In this document: in pieces, positions 35,173 through 43,034 of the stretch
Numbering within the stretch: position 1 is the stretch's first letter
Layout: every line of letters begins with the position of its first letter
Origin: Chryseobacterium sp. Tr-659
GTDB lineage: Bacteria; Bacteroidota; Bacteroidia; Flavobacteriales; Weeksellaceae
DNA length: 64,000 bases
Assembly: GCF_011752975.1 (NCBI RefSeq)
Contig: NZ_VWWP01000008.1
Location: forward strand, 124,001 to 188,000
Reading direction: 5' to 3'
Position numbers and translations under genes: made by a program
The notes under the pieces: generated by a model
What the model saw: only the letters and a program-made list of their open reading frames with translations
Told to the model about the DNA's origin: nothing
Databases searched by the model: none

Positions 35173-35658
35173 ATGGAAACGCAACAACAAACATGGCAGA
35201 ATATGAATGGAAAAATCTTCCAACATTCTATCACACAGCTGGTAGAAGAAGCCATCATCCGCGAACAGGCAAACGGACACCGTCTGAAAGTATGTGTGGG
35301 ATCAGACTCCCATGTATACGGAGATGCCATTAATTATGCTACGGCAGTAGTTTTTATTCGTGAGGGAAAAGGAGCGTTTACCTTTATTAGAAAAGAAAGA
35401 GAGATACAGAGCATCAGTATCAAAGAGCGAATGCTGAACGAGGTGAACAAATCCGTAGAAATTGCATACGCAATCTGCTCTGTGTTGGATACCTATGGGG
35501 TGGAAATGGAGGTACACGCAGACATTAATACCGATCCCGATTTCAAATCCAATGTCGCATTAAAAGATGCAATGGGATACATTCTGGGAATGGGATATGT
35601 GTTTAAAGCAAAACCTTTTGCATTCGCAAGTTCCAACTGTGCTGATATGATGGTGTAA
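35173..35658 (+). CDS. Ribonuclease H-like YkuK-family protein
   Basis: 161 residues, close to the family size. Signatures: KVCVGSDSHVYGD, where the GSD Asp begins an RNase H-like metal site; EVHADINTDPDFKSN, with further acidic residues; and GYVFKAKPFAFASSNCAD at the end. YkuK-like (DUF458) proteins have an RNase H fold; biochemical data are scarce. It is the first protein gene after the tRNA array, 121 bases past tRNA-Trp, on the same strand and without an obvious terminator, so it may be read with the array. A role in RNA trimming is plausible. Confidence 0.85.
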   Translation: METQQQTWQNMNGKIFQHSITQLVEEAIIREQANGHRLKVCVGSDSHVYGDAINYATAVVFIREGKGAFTFIRKEREIQSISIKERMLNEVNKSVEIAYAICSVLDTYGVEMEVHADINTDPDFKSNVALKDAMGYILGMGYVFKAKPFAFASSNCADMMV

Positions 35659-35716
35659 CCTTATTAAATTAATTATAGAATATAATTTTTAGAAATAGCA
35701 ATAAATGCTTTAAACC

Positions 35717-36088
35717 ATGGAAATGACAAAAAGACTATTGTTTCTGGATGATATAAGATACCCTGTTGAAGCGTATCATTATACCAAACAAGACGTTTTT
35801 CTCAGAAGCAGCTGGCATATCGTTCGGAATTACGAACAGTTTGTTAACTGGATATTGGAAAAAGGGCTTCCGGAAATGATCTCTTTTGACCATGACCTTG
35901 CTGATGAGCATTATCTCAAACAAAATTCTCAGGAATTTGTTGAAAAAACAGGATATGATTGTGCGAAATGGCTGATAGAATATTGTATGGACAACCATTT
36001 GGACTTGCCAAAATTCTACTGCCATTCCATGAATCCTGTAGGAAAAGAAAATATTCTAACTCTTTTAGAAAATTTTGAAAAATTGTAA
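35717..36088 (+). CDS. Cyclic-phosphate processing receiver (cREC) domain protein
   Basis: 123 residues. Receiver-like fold with RLLFLDDIRYP at the start, PEMISFDHDLADEHY in the middle (acidic cluster) and FYCHSMNPVGKENI near the end; the conserved His after the fifth strand distinguishes cREC from ordinary receiver domains. cREC has been predicted from genomic context to process 2',3'-cyclic phosphate ends in RNA repair systems; this is a prediction, not biochemistry. Its stop overlaps the DinB start (TAATG). The RNA ligase lies two genes on, which fits the end-healing then sealing order. Confidence 0.8.
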   Translation: MEMTKRLLFLDDIRYPVEAYHYTKQDVFLRSSWHIVRNYEQFVNWILEKGLPEMISFDHDLADEHYLKQNSQEFVEKTGYDCAKWLIEYCMDNHLDLPKFYCHSMNPVGKENILTLLENFEKL

Positions 36089-36651
36089 TGGACATTTTTA
36101 GATACATTCAGGATATAAAGACTCACCTGAAACTCACATTTGATCATGTGGATGGGTGGTTCGAAAAAGATAAGAGCATATTGAATTATCAGCCTTCAAA
36201 TGGAGGGTGGACAATTCAGCAGATTTTAGAGCATATTTATCTTACCAACTTTTACTTGCTGATCCTCATTGAAAAAGGCTGCGTAAAAGCAATGAAGAAT
36301 TCTTTACATCTTGAGCTGGAATCTGAAATAAAAAATTACAATTTCAATAAAGAAAAATTTGATAAAGTAGGAGAATATGGCGCTTTTGAATGGATAAGAC
36401 CAGAACATATGGAACCGAAAGGAGAATTGAGCCCGGATAATATCAGACGTTTAATTACTCAACAATCTCTTACATGTTTAGATTATCTGGAAATAATGAA
36501 AAATGGGGAAGGTCTTTTGTATAAAACTACAATGACGGTTAATGAGCTGGGGAAAATTAATGTATATGAATATATTTATTTTCTTTCACTCCATGCCCAA
36601 AGACATCTTACCCAGATGATGAAAAATGAATCAGAAACTATTAAAAACTAA
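36088..36651 (+). CDS. DinB-family four-helix protein
   Basis: 187 residues. DinB-like metal site: a first His in LTFDHVDGW, a second in ILEHIYLTNFY, and HAQRHLTQM near the end. DinB/YfiT-type proteins bind a divalent metal and often act as thiol or small-molecule transferases. It overlaps the cREC gene by one base and precedes the RNA ligase by six, so all three are one operon. Function in this operon unknown. Confidence 0.8.
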   Translation: MDIFRYIQDIKTHLKLTFDHVDGWFEKDKSILNYQPSNGGWTIQQILEHIYLTNFYLLILIEKGCVKAMKNSLHLELESEIKNYNFNKEKFDKVGEYGAFEWIRPEHMEPKGELSPDNIRRLITQQSLTCLDYLEIMKNGEGLLYKTTMTVNELGKINVYEYIYFLSLHAQRHLTQMMKNESETIKN

Positions 36652-36657
36652 AACGAA

Positions 36658-37671
36658 ATGATTTTCAAAACATATAATTCAATAGAAAATGCTTACCAGG
36701 CCCGCGTGATCGAACAGATCAGAATGCAGGGCTTTGGGGATGAGGTTTTCATTGTGCAGGAGAAGGTTCACGGGGCTAATTTCTCTTTCTTTACCGATGG
36801 AAAGGAGATTAAGATCGCGAAAAGAACTGCTTTCATCGGAAGTGATGAAAAATTTTTCAATGCTCATCAGATTTTGGAACGCTACAGAAAAAATGTAATT
36901 GATGTGTTCCGAAAAGTGAAAACCATTTACCCGGATGTTGAAACGGTAGTCATCTACGGCGAATTGTTCGGTGGCGGTTACAGTCATAAAGATGTAGAAC
37001 CGGTAAAAGGAGCGGTAAGAGTGCAGAAAGGTATTGATTATGCCCCTTACAACGAATTTTATGGTTTCGATATTAAGTTGAACGGAATTACTTACCTGGA
37101 TACAGAAGTAGTCAATCAGATTTTTGAGACGACTGGATTTTTCTATGCAAGAATCCTGTTTCAGGGAACTTTAGAAGAAACCTTGAGATTTCCTAATGTT
37201 TTCAACTCAAAGATTCCGGCCTGGCTGGGACTTCCCGAAATGAATAATATGTGTGAAGGTACTATTATTAAAACCCTGAAGACCAGATATTTTGGAAATG
37301 GGGCAAGAGTCATTCTGAAAAATAAGAATGAAAAGTGGATCGAAAAATCCAAAATGGTTAAAAAGCAGACTAAAACTACCCAGAAACCCGTTATTTTCAG
37401 CGAAACAGCTCAGAATATATGGGAAGAAATCCAGACATACATTACTGTAAACCGTCTGAATAATGTGGTGAGCAAAATTGGTGAATTCGAACCCAGAATG
37501 ATAGGGAAAGTTATTGGCCTTTTTGCACAGGATATTTTAGAGGATTTTGAGAAAGATTTCCCGGCAGCTTTTGCAGGTATTGAAAAAGAAGAGCAAAAAA
37601 GGATCAACAAAAAGTTGAATTCTTTAGTAATTGATTTTATAAAAGAAGAGTTGATGACTCTTAAAGTGTAG
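36658..37671 (+). CDS. Rnl2-type RNA ligase
   Basis: 337 residues, close to T4 Rnl2. Nucleotidyltransferase motifs in order: motif I EKVHGANFSF with the adenylated Lys36; IYGELFGGGY; FYGFDIKLNG (motif III region); CEGTIIK (motif IV); VILKNKNEKW (motif V, KxK). The C-terminal 100 residues form the helical domain specific to Rnl2-like enzymes. These ligases seal 3'-OH/5'-phosphate nicks in duplex RNA, so they need ends healed by a phosphatase or kinase. Gene order YkuK-cREC-DinB-ligase behind a tRNA array strongly suggests repair of broken tRNAs. Followed by a terminator. Confidence 0.92.
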   Translation: MIFKTYNSIENAYQARVIEQIRMQGFGDEVFIVQEKVHGANFSFFTDGKEIKIAKRTAFIGSDEKFFNAHQILERYRKNVIDVFRKVKTIYPDVETVVIYGELFGGGYSHKDVEPVKGAVRVQKGIDYAPYNEFYGFDIKLNGITYLDTEVVNQIFETTGFFYARILFQGTLEETLRFPNVFNSKIPAWLGLPEMNNMCEGTIIKTLKTRYFGNGARVILKNKNEKWIEKSKMVKKQTKTTQKPVIFSETAQNIWEEIQTYITVNRLNNVVSKIGEFEPRMIGKVIGLFAQDILEDFEKDFPAAFAGIEKEEQKRINKKLNSLVIDFIKEELMTLKV

Positions 37672-37700
37672 TTTCGGTATTTTTTACCGAAACTTTTTTA
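37670..37700 (+). terminator. Terminator after the RNA ligase
   Basis: AGTTTCGGTA pairs with TACCGAAACT (T5 loop), followed by six T. It closes the YkuK-cREC-DinB-ligase operon. Confidence 0.85.
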
Positions 37701-37765
37701 TGTATTAAAGATTTTGTAGTTCAGTCTGCTTAAACAGCTTTGTTAAAAAATAAACAATTAAAAAA

Positions 37766-38329
37766 ATGAAACCCAATATATTTTTCACCGCAGACCATCA
37801 TTTTGGTCATGAGAATATTATAAAATTTTCCGAAAGACCTTTTGAATCATTAGATCAAATGAATGAAGAACTGATTAAAAGATGGAATGAAAAAGTCCAG
37901 CCCGGAGATACAGTTTACCATTTAGGAGATTTTAGCTTAGGAAAACCGGATTTTACAAAAGAAACTTTAAACCAGCTCAACGGTAATATCCATCTGATCA
38001 AAGGAAACCATGAAGGTGCGGCATTAACTTATCCCAAGCGGTTTGCTTCCATCAGAGATTATCATGAACTGAGAATCGATGAACCGGACAGTAATAACGG
38101 GAAACAGAAAATCATTCTTTTCCACTACGCTATGCGTACCTGGAATGGTTCGCACCGTGGTGTATGGCAATTATACGGGCACTCTCACGGAACGTTATCG
38201 GATGATGAAATGGCACTAAGCTTTGATGTAGGAGTAGATTGCCACAACTTTTATCCCGTCTCTTACGAAGAGGTCAAAGAAATTATGAAAAGGAAAAAAT
38301 GGACACCGCCGTTTAGCCCGAGATCATAA
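37766..38329 (+). CDS. Calcineurin-like metallophosphoesterase
   Basis: 187 residues. Motifs of the two-metal site in order: FFTADHHFGHENI, YHLGDFSLG, KGNHEG, LFHYAM and YGHSHG. Small phage-type members of this family remove phosphates or cyclic phosphates from nucleic-acid ends. Placed right after the RNA ligase operon, so it could supply end-healing, but a substrate cannot be read from sequence. Confidence 0.85.
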   Translation: MKPNIFFTADHHFGHENIIKFSERPFESLDQMNEELIKRWNEKVQPGDTVYHLGDFSLGKPDFTKETLNQLNGNIHLIKGNHEGAALTYPKRFASIRDYHELRIDEPDSNNGKQKIILFHYAMRTWNGSHRGVWQLYGHSHGTLSDDEMALSFDVGVDCHNFYPVSYEEVKEIMKRKKWTPPFSPRS

Positions 38330-38400
38330 TTGAGAAGATAGAAGAACAGAAGAAAGATAGTGAAAACGAAGATCTTCTTTAATTTTCAATAACAAAAATC

Positions 38401-38943
38401 ATGAAAACAACTAATGAAATAATTATCATCGATTTAGAAGCTACATGTTGGGAAAACGATAGAATTCCCATCGGGCAGAAAGTCGATATTATAGAAATAG
38501 GGATTTGCAAATTAAACCTTATATCCAAAGCAATTTCCCAGAAACAAAGCATTTATGTCATTCCTGAAAGATCAGAAATCAACAGATTTTGTACAAAGCT
38601 TACAGGAATAACGCCGCAGCTGATAGAAGAAAAAGGGATCTATTTTGAAGAAGCCTGTGAAATGATCAGAGATGAATACCATTCAGAACCGCTTACCTGG
38701 GCCGGATACGGAAATTTTGACGGCGAGCAGGTCATTGAACAATGTGACTGGCTGGGAATAAGAAATCCATTTTCAGAAAATTATATGAATGTGATGTATG
38801 AATTCAAAAGACATTTCAGACTGCATAAGTCAATAGGACTCAAAAGAGCGCTTGATCATCTCAAGTTAGATTTTGAAGGAACTCATCACAGCGGGGCAGA
38901 TGATGCCTACAATACAGCGAGGATCTTAAGTAAGATTCTGTAA
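38401..38943 (+). CDS. DEDDh 3'-5' exonuclease (ERI-1/KapD-like), copy 1
   Basis: 180 residues. ExoI motif IIIDLEATCW (Asp/Glu), ExoII region NFDGEQV, and ExoIII motif HHSGADDAYNTARI (His and Asp). The DLEATCW form is typical of ERI-1/KapD-like enzymes, which trim RNA 3' ends. Tandem with a paralogue 112 bases downstream. Confidence 0.88.
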   Translation: MKTTNEIIIIDLEATCWENDRIPIGQKVDIIEIGICKLNLISKAISQKQSIYVIPERSEINRFCTKLTGITPQLIEEKGIYFEEACEMIRDEYHSEPLTWAGYGNFDGEQVIEQCDWLGIRNPFSENYMNVMYEFKRHFRLHKSIGLKRALDHLKLDFEGTHHSGADDAYNTARILSKIL

Positions 38944-39055
38944 ATAGTAATCAGGCTGGAAGACCGAAGCTGGGACTGGAGGTAAATTAGACACAATGAA
39001 AACTTCCATCTTCCCACATCCATCTTCCATCCTTTAACAATTAAATTTTAAACAA

Positions 39056-39607
39056 GTGAAAACAACAGAAAATATATTAATAGTAGACCTTGAAGCAACA
39101 TGCTGGGACAATCGGCCGCCAAGAGGCCAGGAAAGTGAGATTATTGAGATCGGAGTTTGCATCATGAATGCAAAAACCGGTAAGATCTCTAAAAATGAAG
39201 GAATTTTAGTTAAACCCCAATATTCAAAAGTAAGCCCGTTCTGTACGGAACTTACAACGCTTACACAGAATATGCTGGATAGCGAAGGAATCATGCTGGA
39301 TGATGCATTTGATATCCTTAGAGCAGAATATGATTCCGAAGAATTGACCTGGGCAAGTTATGGCAATTACGATCTGAACATGCTCCAAAACCAGGCTCGA
39401 AGATTCTACACAGATTATCCGATGAGTGATGATCACATCAATGTAAAGACCTTATTTGGAGAAATTCATCCAACCATCAGAAAAAGTGTGGGGATGAACA
39501 GAGCTTTAGGTGAATTGGGATTCACGCTGGAAGGTACACACCACAGAGGAGTGGATGATGCCAAAAATATTGCAAAGATTCTGCATTGGTGCATTCAGAA
39601 TTATTAA
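39056..39607 (+). CDS. DEDDh 3'-5' exonuclease (ERI-1/KapD-like), copy 2
   Basis: 183 residues from a GTG start (GTG AAA ACA ACA), which matches the N-terminus of the upstream paralogue. Motifs ILIVDLEATCW, SYGNYDLNML and THHRGVDDAKNIAKIL give the full DEDDh set. The two copies are clearly related but diverged, so they may have different RNA substrates. Last gene before a strong bidirectional terminator. Confidence 0.88.
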   Translation: MKTTENILIVDLEATCWDNRPPRGQESEIIEIGVCIMNAKTGKISKNEGILVKPQYSKVSPFCTELTTLTQNMLDSEGIMLDDAFDILRAEYDSEELTWASYGNYDLNMLQNQARRFYTDYPMSDDHINVKTLFGEIHPTIRKSVGMNRALGELGFTLEGTHHRGVDDAKNIAKILHWCIQNY

Positions 39608-39640
39608 ACCTCTTGAAAAAGGATAAATAAATCAGAAAAG

Positions 39641-39669
39641 AAGACCGTCTCAAAGCTTGAGACGGTCTT
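39641..39669. terminator. Bidirectional terminator
   Basis: 13-bp perfect stem AAGACCGTCTCAA/TTGAGACGGTCTT with 3-nt loop between converging genes. Closes the RNA island on the right. Confidence 0.9.
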
Positions 39670-40553
39670 TATTTTGTTAAATGACTGATCTTTCTACTTA
39701 TAAAATCAAAAAGTTCCGGTGGAATAGAATGTCCCATTCCATCAATTAAAATCAATTCTGAGCCGGGAATGGTATCTGCAATATCTCTTCCGCAGTCCGG
39801 ATGAAAAATGAGATCATCTGTTCCATGAATAACTAAAGTTGGAGCTGTTATTTTTTTTAGGATTTCCGGATCATATTGAAAAGAACCCATAGCCAGGAGC
39901 TGTCTGATAATACCGCCTTTAGTTTTTGAACGTTTAAGCTCCTGTTCAATAAAAGAAATTTCCAATTGTGGATCAAATAAGTATCCGGTTCCTGAAATTT
40001 TTTCTGCAAACACTAATCTTTCCGCGAAATATCCTTCTCGGTTATGTGCAGGATCAACCGGCGGTTTAGTCATCATTGTCATAATTTCAGGATTAGGCTG
40101 GGGAAGGGCAGGATTTAATGATGTTGACATAATGATCGCCAGCGTAATCACTCTTTCCGGATAATAACAGCCCAGCAGCTGAGCAATTATTCCACCCATG
40201 GAACGGCCGGCAAAATGAGCCTTTTCAATTTGTAAATGATTCAATAAGCCGATAACATCATTCGCCATATCCATTAATGAATATGGAATATCTTCTTTCG
40301 TGATTGCAGCAAATGTTTCTTCAATATTTTTACCAGCCGGGATCTCCTTTTGAGAATAAAAAACAGAACTGCCGGAATCTCTGTTATCAAATCGGATAAC
40401 CCTGAACCCATTTTTTACCAATAACTGACAGAATGAAAGATCCCAGCGGATCATCTGACTTCCCAATCCGGAAATCAACACAATATCTTTGTAGTTTTCT
40501 TCACCTAATATTTCATAGCATAAATCTGCATTGCCAACTTTAATTGTTTTCAT
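39669..40553 (-). CDS. Alpha/beta hydrolase
   Basis: 294 residues. Classic fold: LISGLGSQMIRWD (oxyanion), RFDNRDSGSS, nucleophile elbow AGRSMGG (Ser), Asp in HGTDDLIF and His in GMGHSIPPE. It resembles haloperoxidase or ester-hydrolase members; substrate not predictable. Last gene of the marR-led minus-strand cluster. Confidence 0.85.
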   Translation of the reverse strand: MKTIKVGNADLCYEILGEENYKDIVLISGLGSQMIRWDLSFCQLLVKNGFRVIRFDNRDSGSSVFYSQKEIPAGKNIEETFAAITKEDIPYSLMDMANDVIGLLNHLQIEKAHFAGRSMGGIIAQLLGCYYPERVITLAIIMSTSLNPALPQPNPEIMTMMTKPPVDPAHNREGYFAERLVFAEKISGTGYLFDPQLEISFIEQELKRSKTKGGIIRQLLAMGSFQYDPEILKKITAPTLVIHGTDDLIFHPDCGRDIADTIPGSELILIDGMGHSIPPELFDFISRKISHLTK

Positions 40554-40567
40554 CTCAATTTTTTATA

Positions 40568-40993
40568 CTAAATAAATACTTCCTCCAGAGGAAGAAGCCT
40601 TGAATCTTCTATTGCAGCAATTCTATGACCTGTAATCTTCATATAAGCATCATTTTGTTCAAAGCTGAAAAAATCATTCACGCTTTTTTGTCTGATCAAA
40701 AGGCAGAGATCCCAATATTCATTTTCAGGACCTATCAGAAAACGGTCTCCTTTTCCTATGAACAGAATTTCTCCGCCGCTTGCCTGTAAAAACGGTTCCG
40801 CTTCCCTGATGTAAGTAAAATAAGCATCACGGCCACTGATTTTCTCAGAAGGTTCCAGATCAGGATGTTCGGAATAATCTGCCTCTTGTCTGAATCTGAT
40901 CAGATTCATGTTAATGATGGATCCCTGAATATTTTTCATGAAAAGATGCTTCCCGGCTTCAAAATCTGGAGATAAATAGGATTTTGTTTTCAT
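40568..40993 (-). CDS. DUF1330-like small protein
   Basis: 141 residues. Ferredoxin-like dimeric fold suggested by the INMNLIRFRQEADYS opening, GGEILFIGKGDRFLIG in the middle and a C-terminal helix; this fits the DUF1330 pattern. No catalytic residues known. In the same run of minus-strand genes as marR. Confidence 0.55.
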   Translation of the reverse strand: MKTKSYLSPDFEAGKHLFMKNIQGSIINMNLIRFRQEADYSEHPDLEPSEKISGRDAYFTYIREAEPFLQASGGEILFIGKGDRFLIGPENEYWDLCLLIRQKSVNDFFSFEQNDAYMKITGHRIAAIEDSRLLPLEEVFI

Positions 40994-40994
40994 T

Positions 40995-41333
40995 TTAATA
41001 CAATTCAGACTTAATTTTCGAGATTACAATTTCCTCTGCTTTTGAGATTTCCTGCCTGTAATTTATATATTGATTTTCCTGAAGAGGGATAATGACAGCG
41101 AATTCAAAAATAAATGCTTCACTGCCATATTCCTTCCATTCTTTTTGTAACTGAGACTGAGTGAACATACCGCCGTTTAACAAAAATTTCATCTTATTGG
41201 TCAATGCTTCAAGATTCAGAGAACCCTGGATATATTCTTTACCGTTTACTTTATTTTTTACGGAAAGTACTCCCATCGTTATCGGATGATCTTTTGCTTT
41301 TTCCCGAAGCTGTTTCTTTAATGTATTCTTCAT
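40995..41333 (-). CDS. GIY-YIG-like small protein
   Basis: 112 residues from the ATG at 41333, four bases past the marR stop; an upstream start at 41375 would overlap marR. The line GVLSVKNKVNGKEYIQGSLNLEA resembles the GIY-YIG core and QLQKEWKEYGSEAFIFEF the usual following helix, but the Gly-Ile-Tyr and Tyr-Ile-Gly residues are altered. Probably a catalytically weak or inactive relative. Confidence 0.6.
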   Translation of the reverse strand: MKNTLKKQLREKAKDHPITMGVLSVKNKVNGKEYIQGSLNLEALTNKMKFLLNGGMFTQSQLQKEWKEYGSEAFIFEFAVIIPLQENQYINYRQEISKAEEIVISKIKSELY

Positions 41334-41337
41334 AATA

Positions 41338-41763
41338 TTACTGTATATTTCCTCCCAGTTCAAATAACAATTCACTTACAGCCCGTAAGGATTTGTTCTT
41401 TTTAGGAGAAAGAATTTCTTTTGTGATATTTTCAGCACTTAGCTGAGCTTCTTCAAATATTTTCTTACCACTGGAAGTAATGACAACGTAACTTACACGG
41501 GCATCTCTTTCATTCGTTTCCCTTGTCACCAGCCCGATTTTTTCCAACGGATTCAATAGCCTTGTGACTCCGGAAGCTGTAAGCCCGATCTTTTCGGCAA
41601 GATCAATTCTCCGCATTTTATTTTCAGCAGAGCTGCTGAGAATATAGAGTATAACAAAATCATTGAATCCAAGGCCATGTGCGCTCAAAGAATCAAACTT
41701 CCGTGCAATTACAGATTGCAGTTTATTAATGTTGATTAAAAATAATAATTCAGTGCTAATCAT
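41338..41763 (-). CDS. MarR-family transcriptional regulator
   Basis: 141 residues, the family size. Winged-helix region RIDLAEKIGLTASGVTRLLNPLEKIGLVTRE with wing DARVSYVVITSSGKKIFEEA. Dimeric repressors of this type sense small aromatic or antibiotic compounds. First gene of a four-gene minus-strand cluster that it probably controls. Confidence 0.9.
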   Translation of the reverse strand: MISTELLFLININKLQSVIARKFDSLSAHGLGFNDFVILYILSSSAENKMRRIDLAEKIGLTASGVTRLLNPLEKIGLVTRETNERDARVSYVVITSSGKKIFEEAQLSAENITKEILSPKKNKSLRAVSELLFELGGNIQ

Positions 41764-42119
41764 TGAAAAGTATTTGAGTTGTCAAGTATTTTTATTGTGC
41801 AAATATATAAAATTTAATGAATTACAATTCCTGTTTTATTATTTTAATTAAAATTAACTTATTCACATGAAGAAAAAAAAGTATTTTTAGTCATAGTCCA
41901 GCCAAAAAATAATCATTAGAAATAGGGCGAAATGCTAAAATACCGTATTTACAGCTACTTTTTTAATATATATCTTTAAACAGGGAATTGTTTTAGCGTT
42001 GTTAAGTAACGTGATAGTGGTTGTTTCATTAACTTAATATTTGTTAAAAAATTCACATTTTGGGGATAATTTACTGTCTGTCAGTCATTTTTTTTTATTT
42101 TAGCGATAAGAATGAATTT
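41764..42119. other. AT-rich intergenic region between divergent genes
   Basis: Should hold the marR promoter and the promoter of the HEAT/SWIM operon. A possible weak -7 box TATCTTTA lies at 41971-41978. The 19-bp dyad is absent. No other structure seen. Confidence 0.3.
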
Positions 42120-43034
42120 ATGCTTATTGATGAAGGGTTTAATACCATATATTTAAACTATGCAACCAGGGAAACTATTCCTTTTCTTAAAAAGCTTACA
42201 CCAAGAGATAAAAAAGAAGTCGTTGTTCTTTTGAAAAAGCGTATCAATAAAAAATGGAGACGCAATACCATCTTTGTGTTGGCTGCTTCAGCCTGCTGTA
42301 AAACACAGAATGAATATGAAAGAATGAGCCCGGGATATTACTATGTACGAGCTGACTCTGCCGACAGACTGTTTGCATCCTATATTTTCGAATCGATTGG
42401 AAAATTTTATTCTTTTTTTAATTATTTATTGAATTTTTATCATAGTGTTTATATTAATAATCTGATCCGGATTTTATCCACAGCTCCCAGTTTTTCGGGA
42501 TTTGCTTTGACAGAAAAATATAATAAAATATTGTTACGTTTTGTATTTCAGTGTGATATGATCAATAAGGTTACGTTCCTTTATGCATGGATAAAGTTAG
42601 GATTGTCATTTCAATCGGTGCGGTATTTATTCATGTCTCGGAGACTGTTTAATAAAAATAAAACATTCTATGGTATAACTTTTGAAGTCCTAATAAACAA
42701 GGCAGTTTCGGAGGATTTTGAAGATGGAAAACAAGGAATGATAATTGGTAAAAAAAACAGTTTTGGCTGGGCACCAGTCCAGCGATTTATAACCGGGATA
42801 TCATTTCGTATTAATGTGATTACCCATTATAATATTGCTTATAGAAAGCTGCTGATCCCCATTCTTTCAGCGGTTGAGAAACGGTTTTTTAACCTCAAAA
42901 AGCTATTAGAGCTTTATGATGAACTGTTAAACCTGAACAGAGCCTTGCCGGGCAAAACTGTCCTGGGATTGTTAAAAGAATGGAAAAAAGAGAATAACCT
43001 GAAAAAAATTATACATCAAATTAAAAGCACATGA
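42120..43034 (+). CDS. Shortened paralogue of the DUF6493/HEAT-like protein
   Basis: 304 residues from the ATG at 42120. The N-terminus (TIPFLKKLTPRDKKEVVVLLKK) and the C-terminus (FGWAPVQRF, LKKLLELYDELLNLN, LLKEWKKENNLKKI) match both ends of the 898-residue protein encoded next, while most of the middle is missing. It looks like an internally deleted and then diverged copy. Its stop overlaps the next start (ATGA), so translation is coupled. May be a subunit, a modulator, or decaying. Confidence 0.6.
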   Translation: MLIDEGFNTIYLNYATRETIPFLKKLTPRDKKEVVVLLKKRINKKWRRNTIFVLAASACCKTQNEYERMSPGYYYVRADSADRLFASYIFESIGKFYSFFNYLLNFYHSVYINNLIRILSTAPSFSGFALTEKYNKILLRFVFQCDMINKVTFLYAWIKLGLSFQSVRYLFMSRRLFNKNKTFYGITFEVLINKAVSEDFEDGKQGMIIGKKNSFGWAPVQRFITGISFRINVITHYNIAYRKLLIPILSAVEKRFFNLKKLLELYDELLNLNRALPGKTVLGLLKEWKKENNLKKIIHQIKST

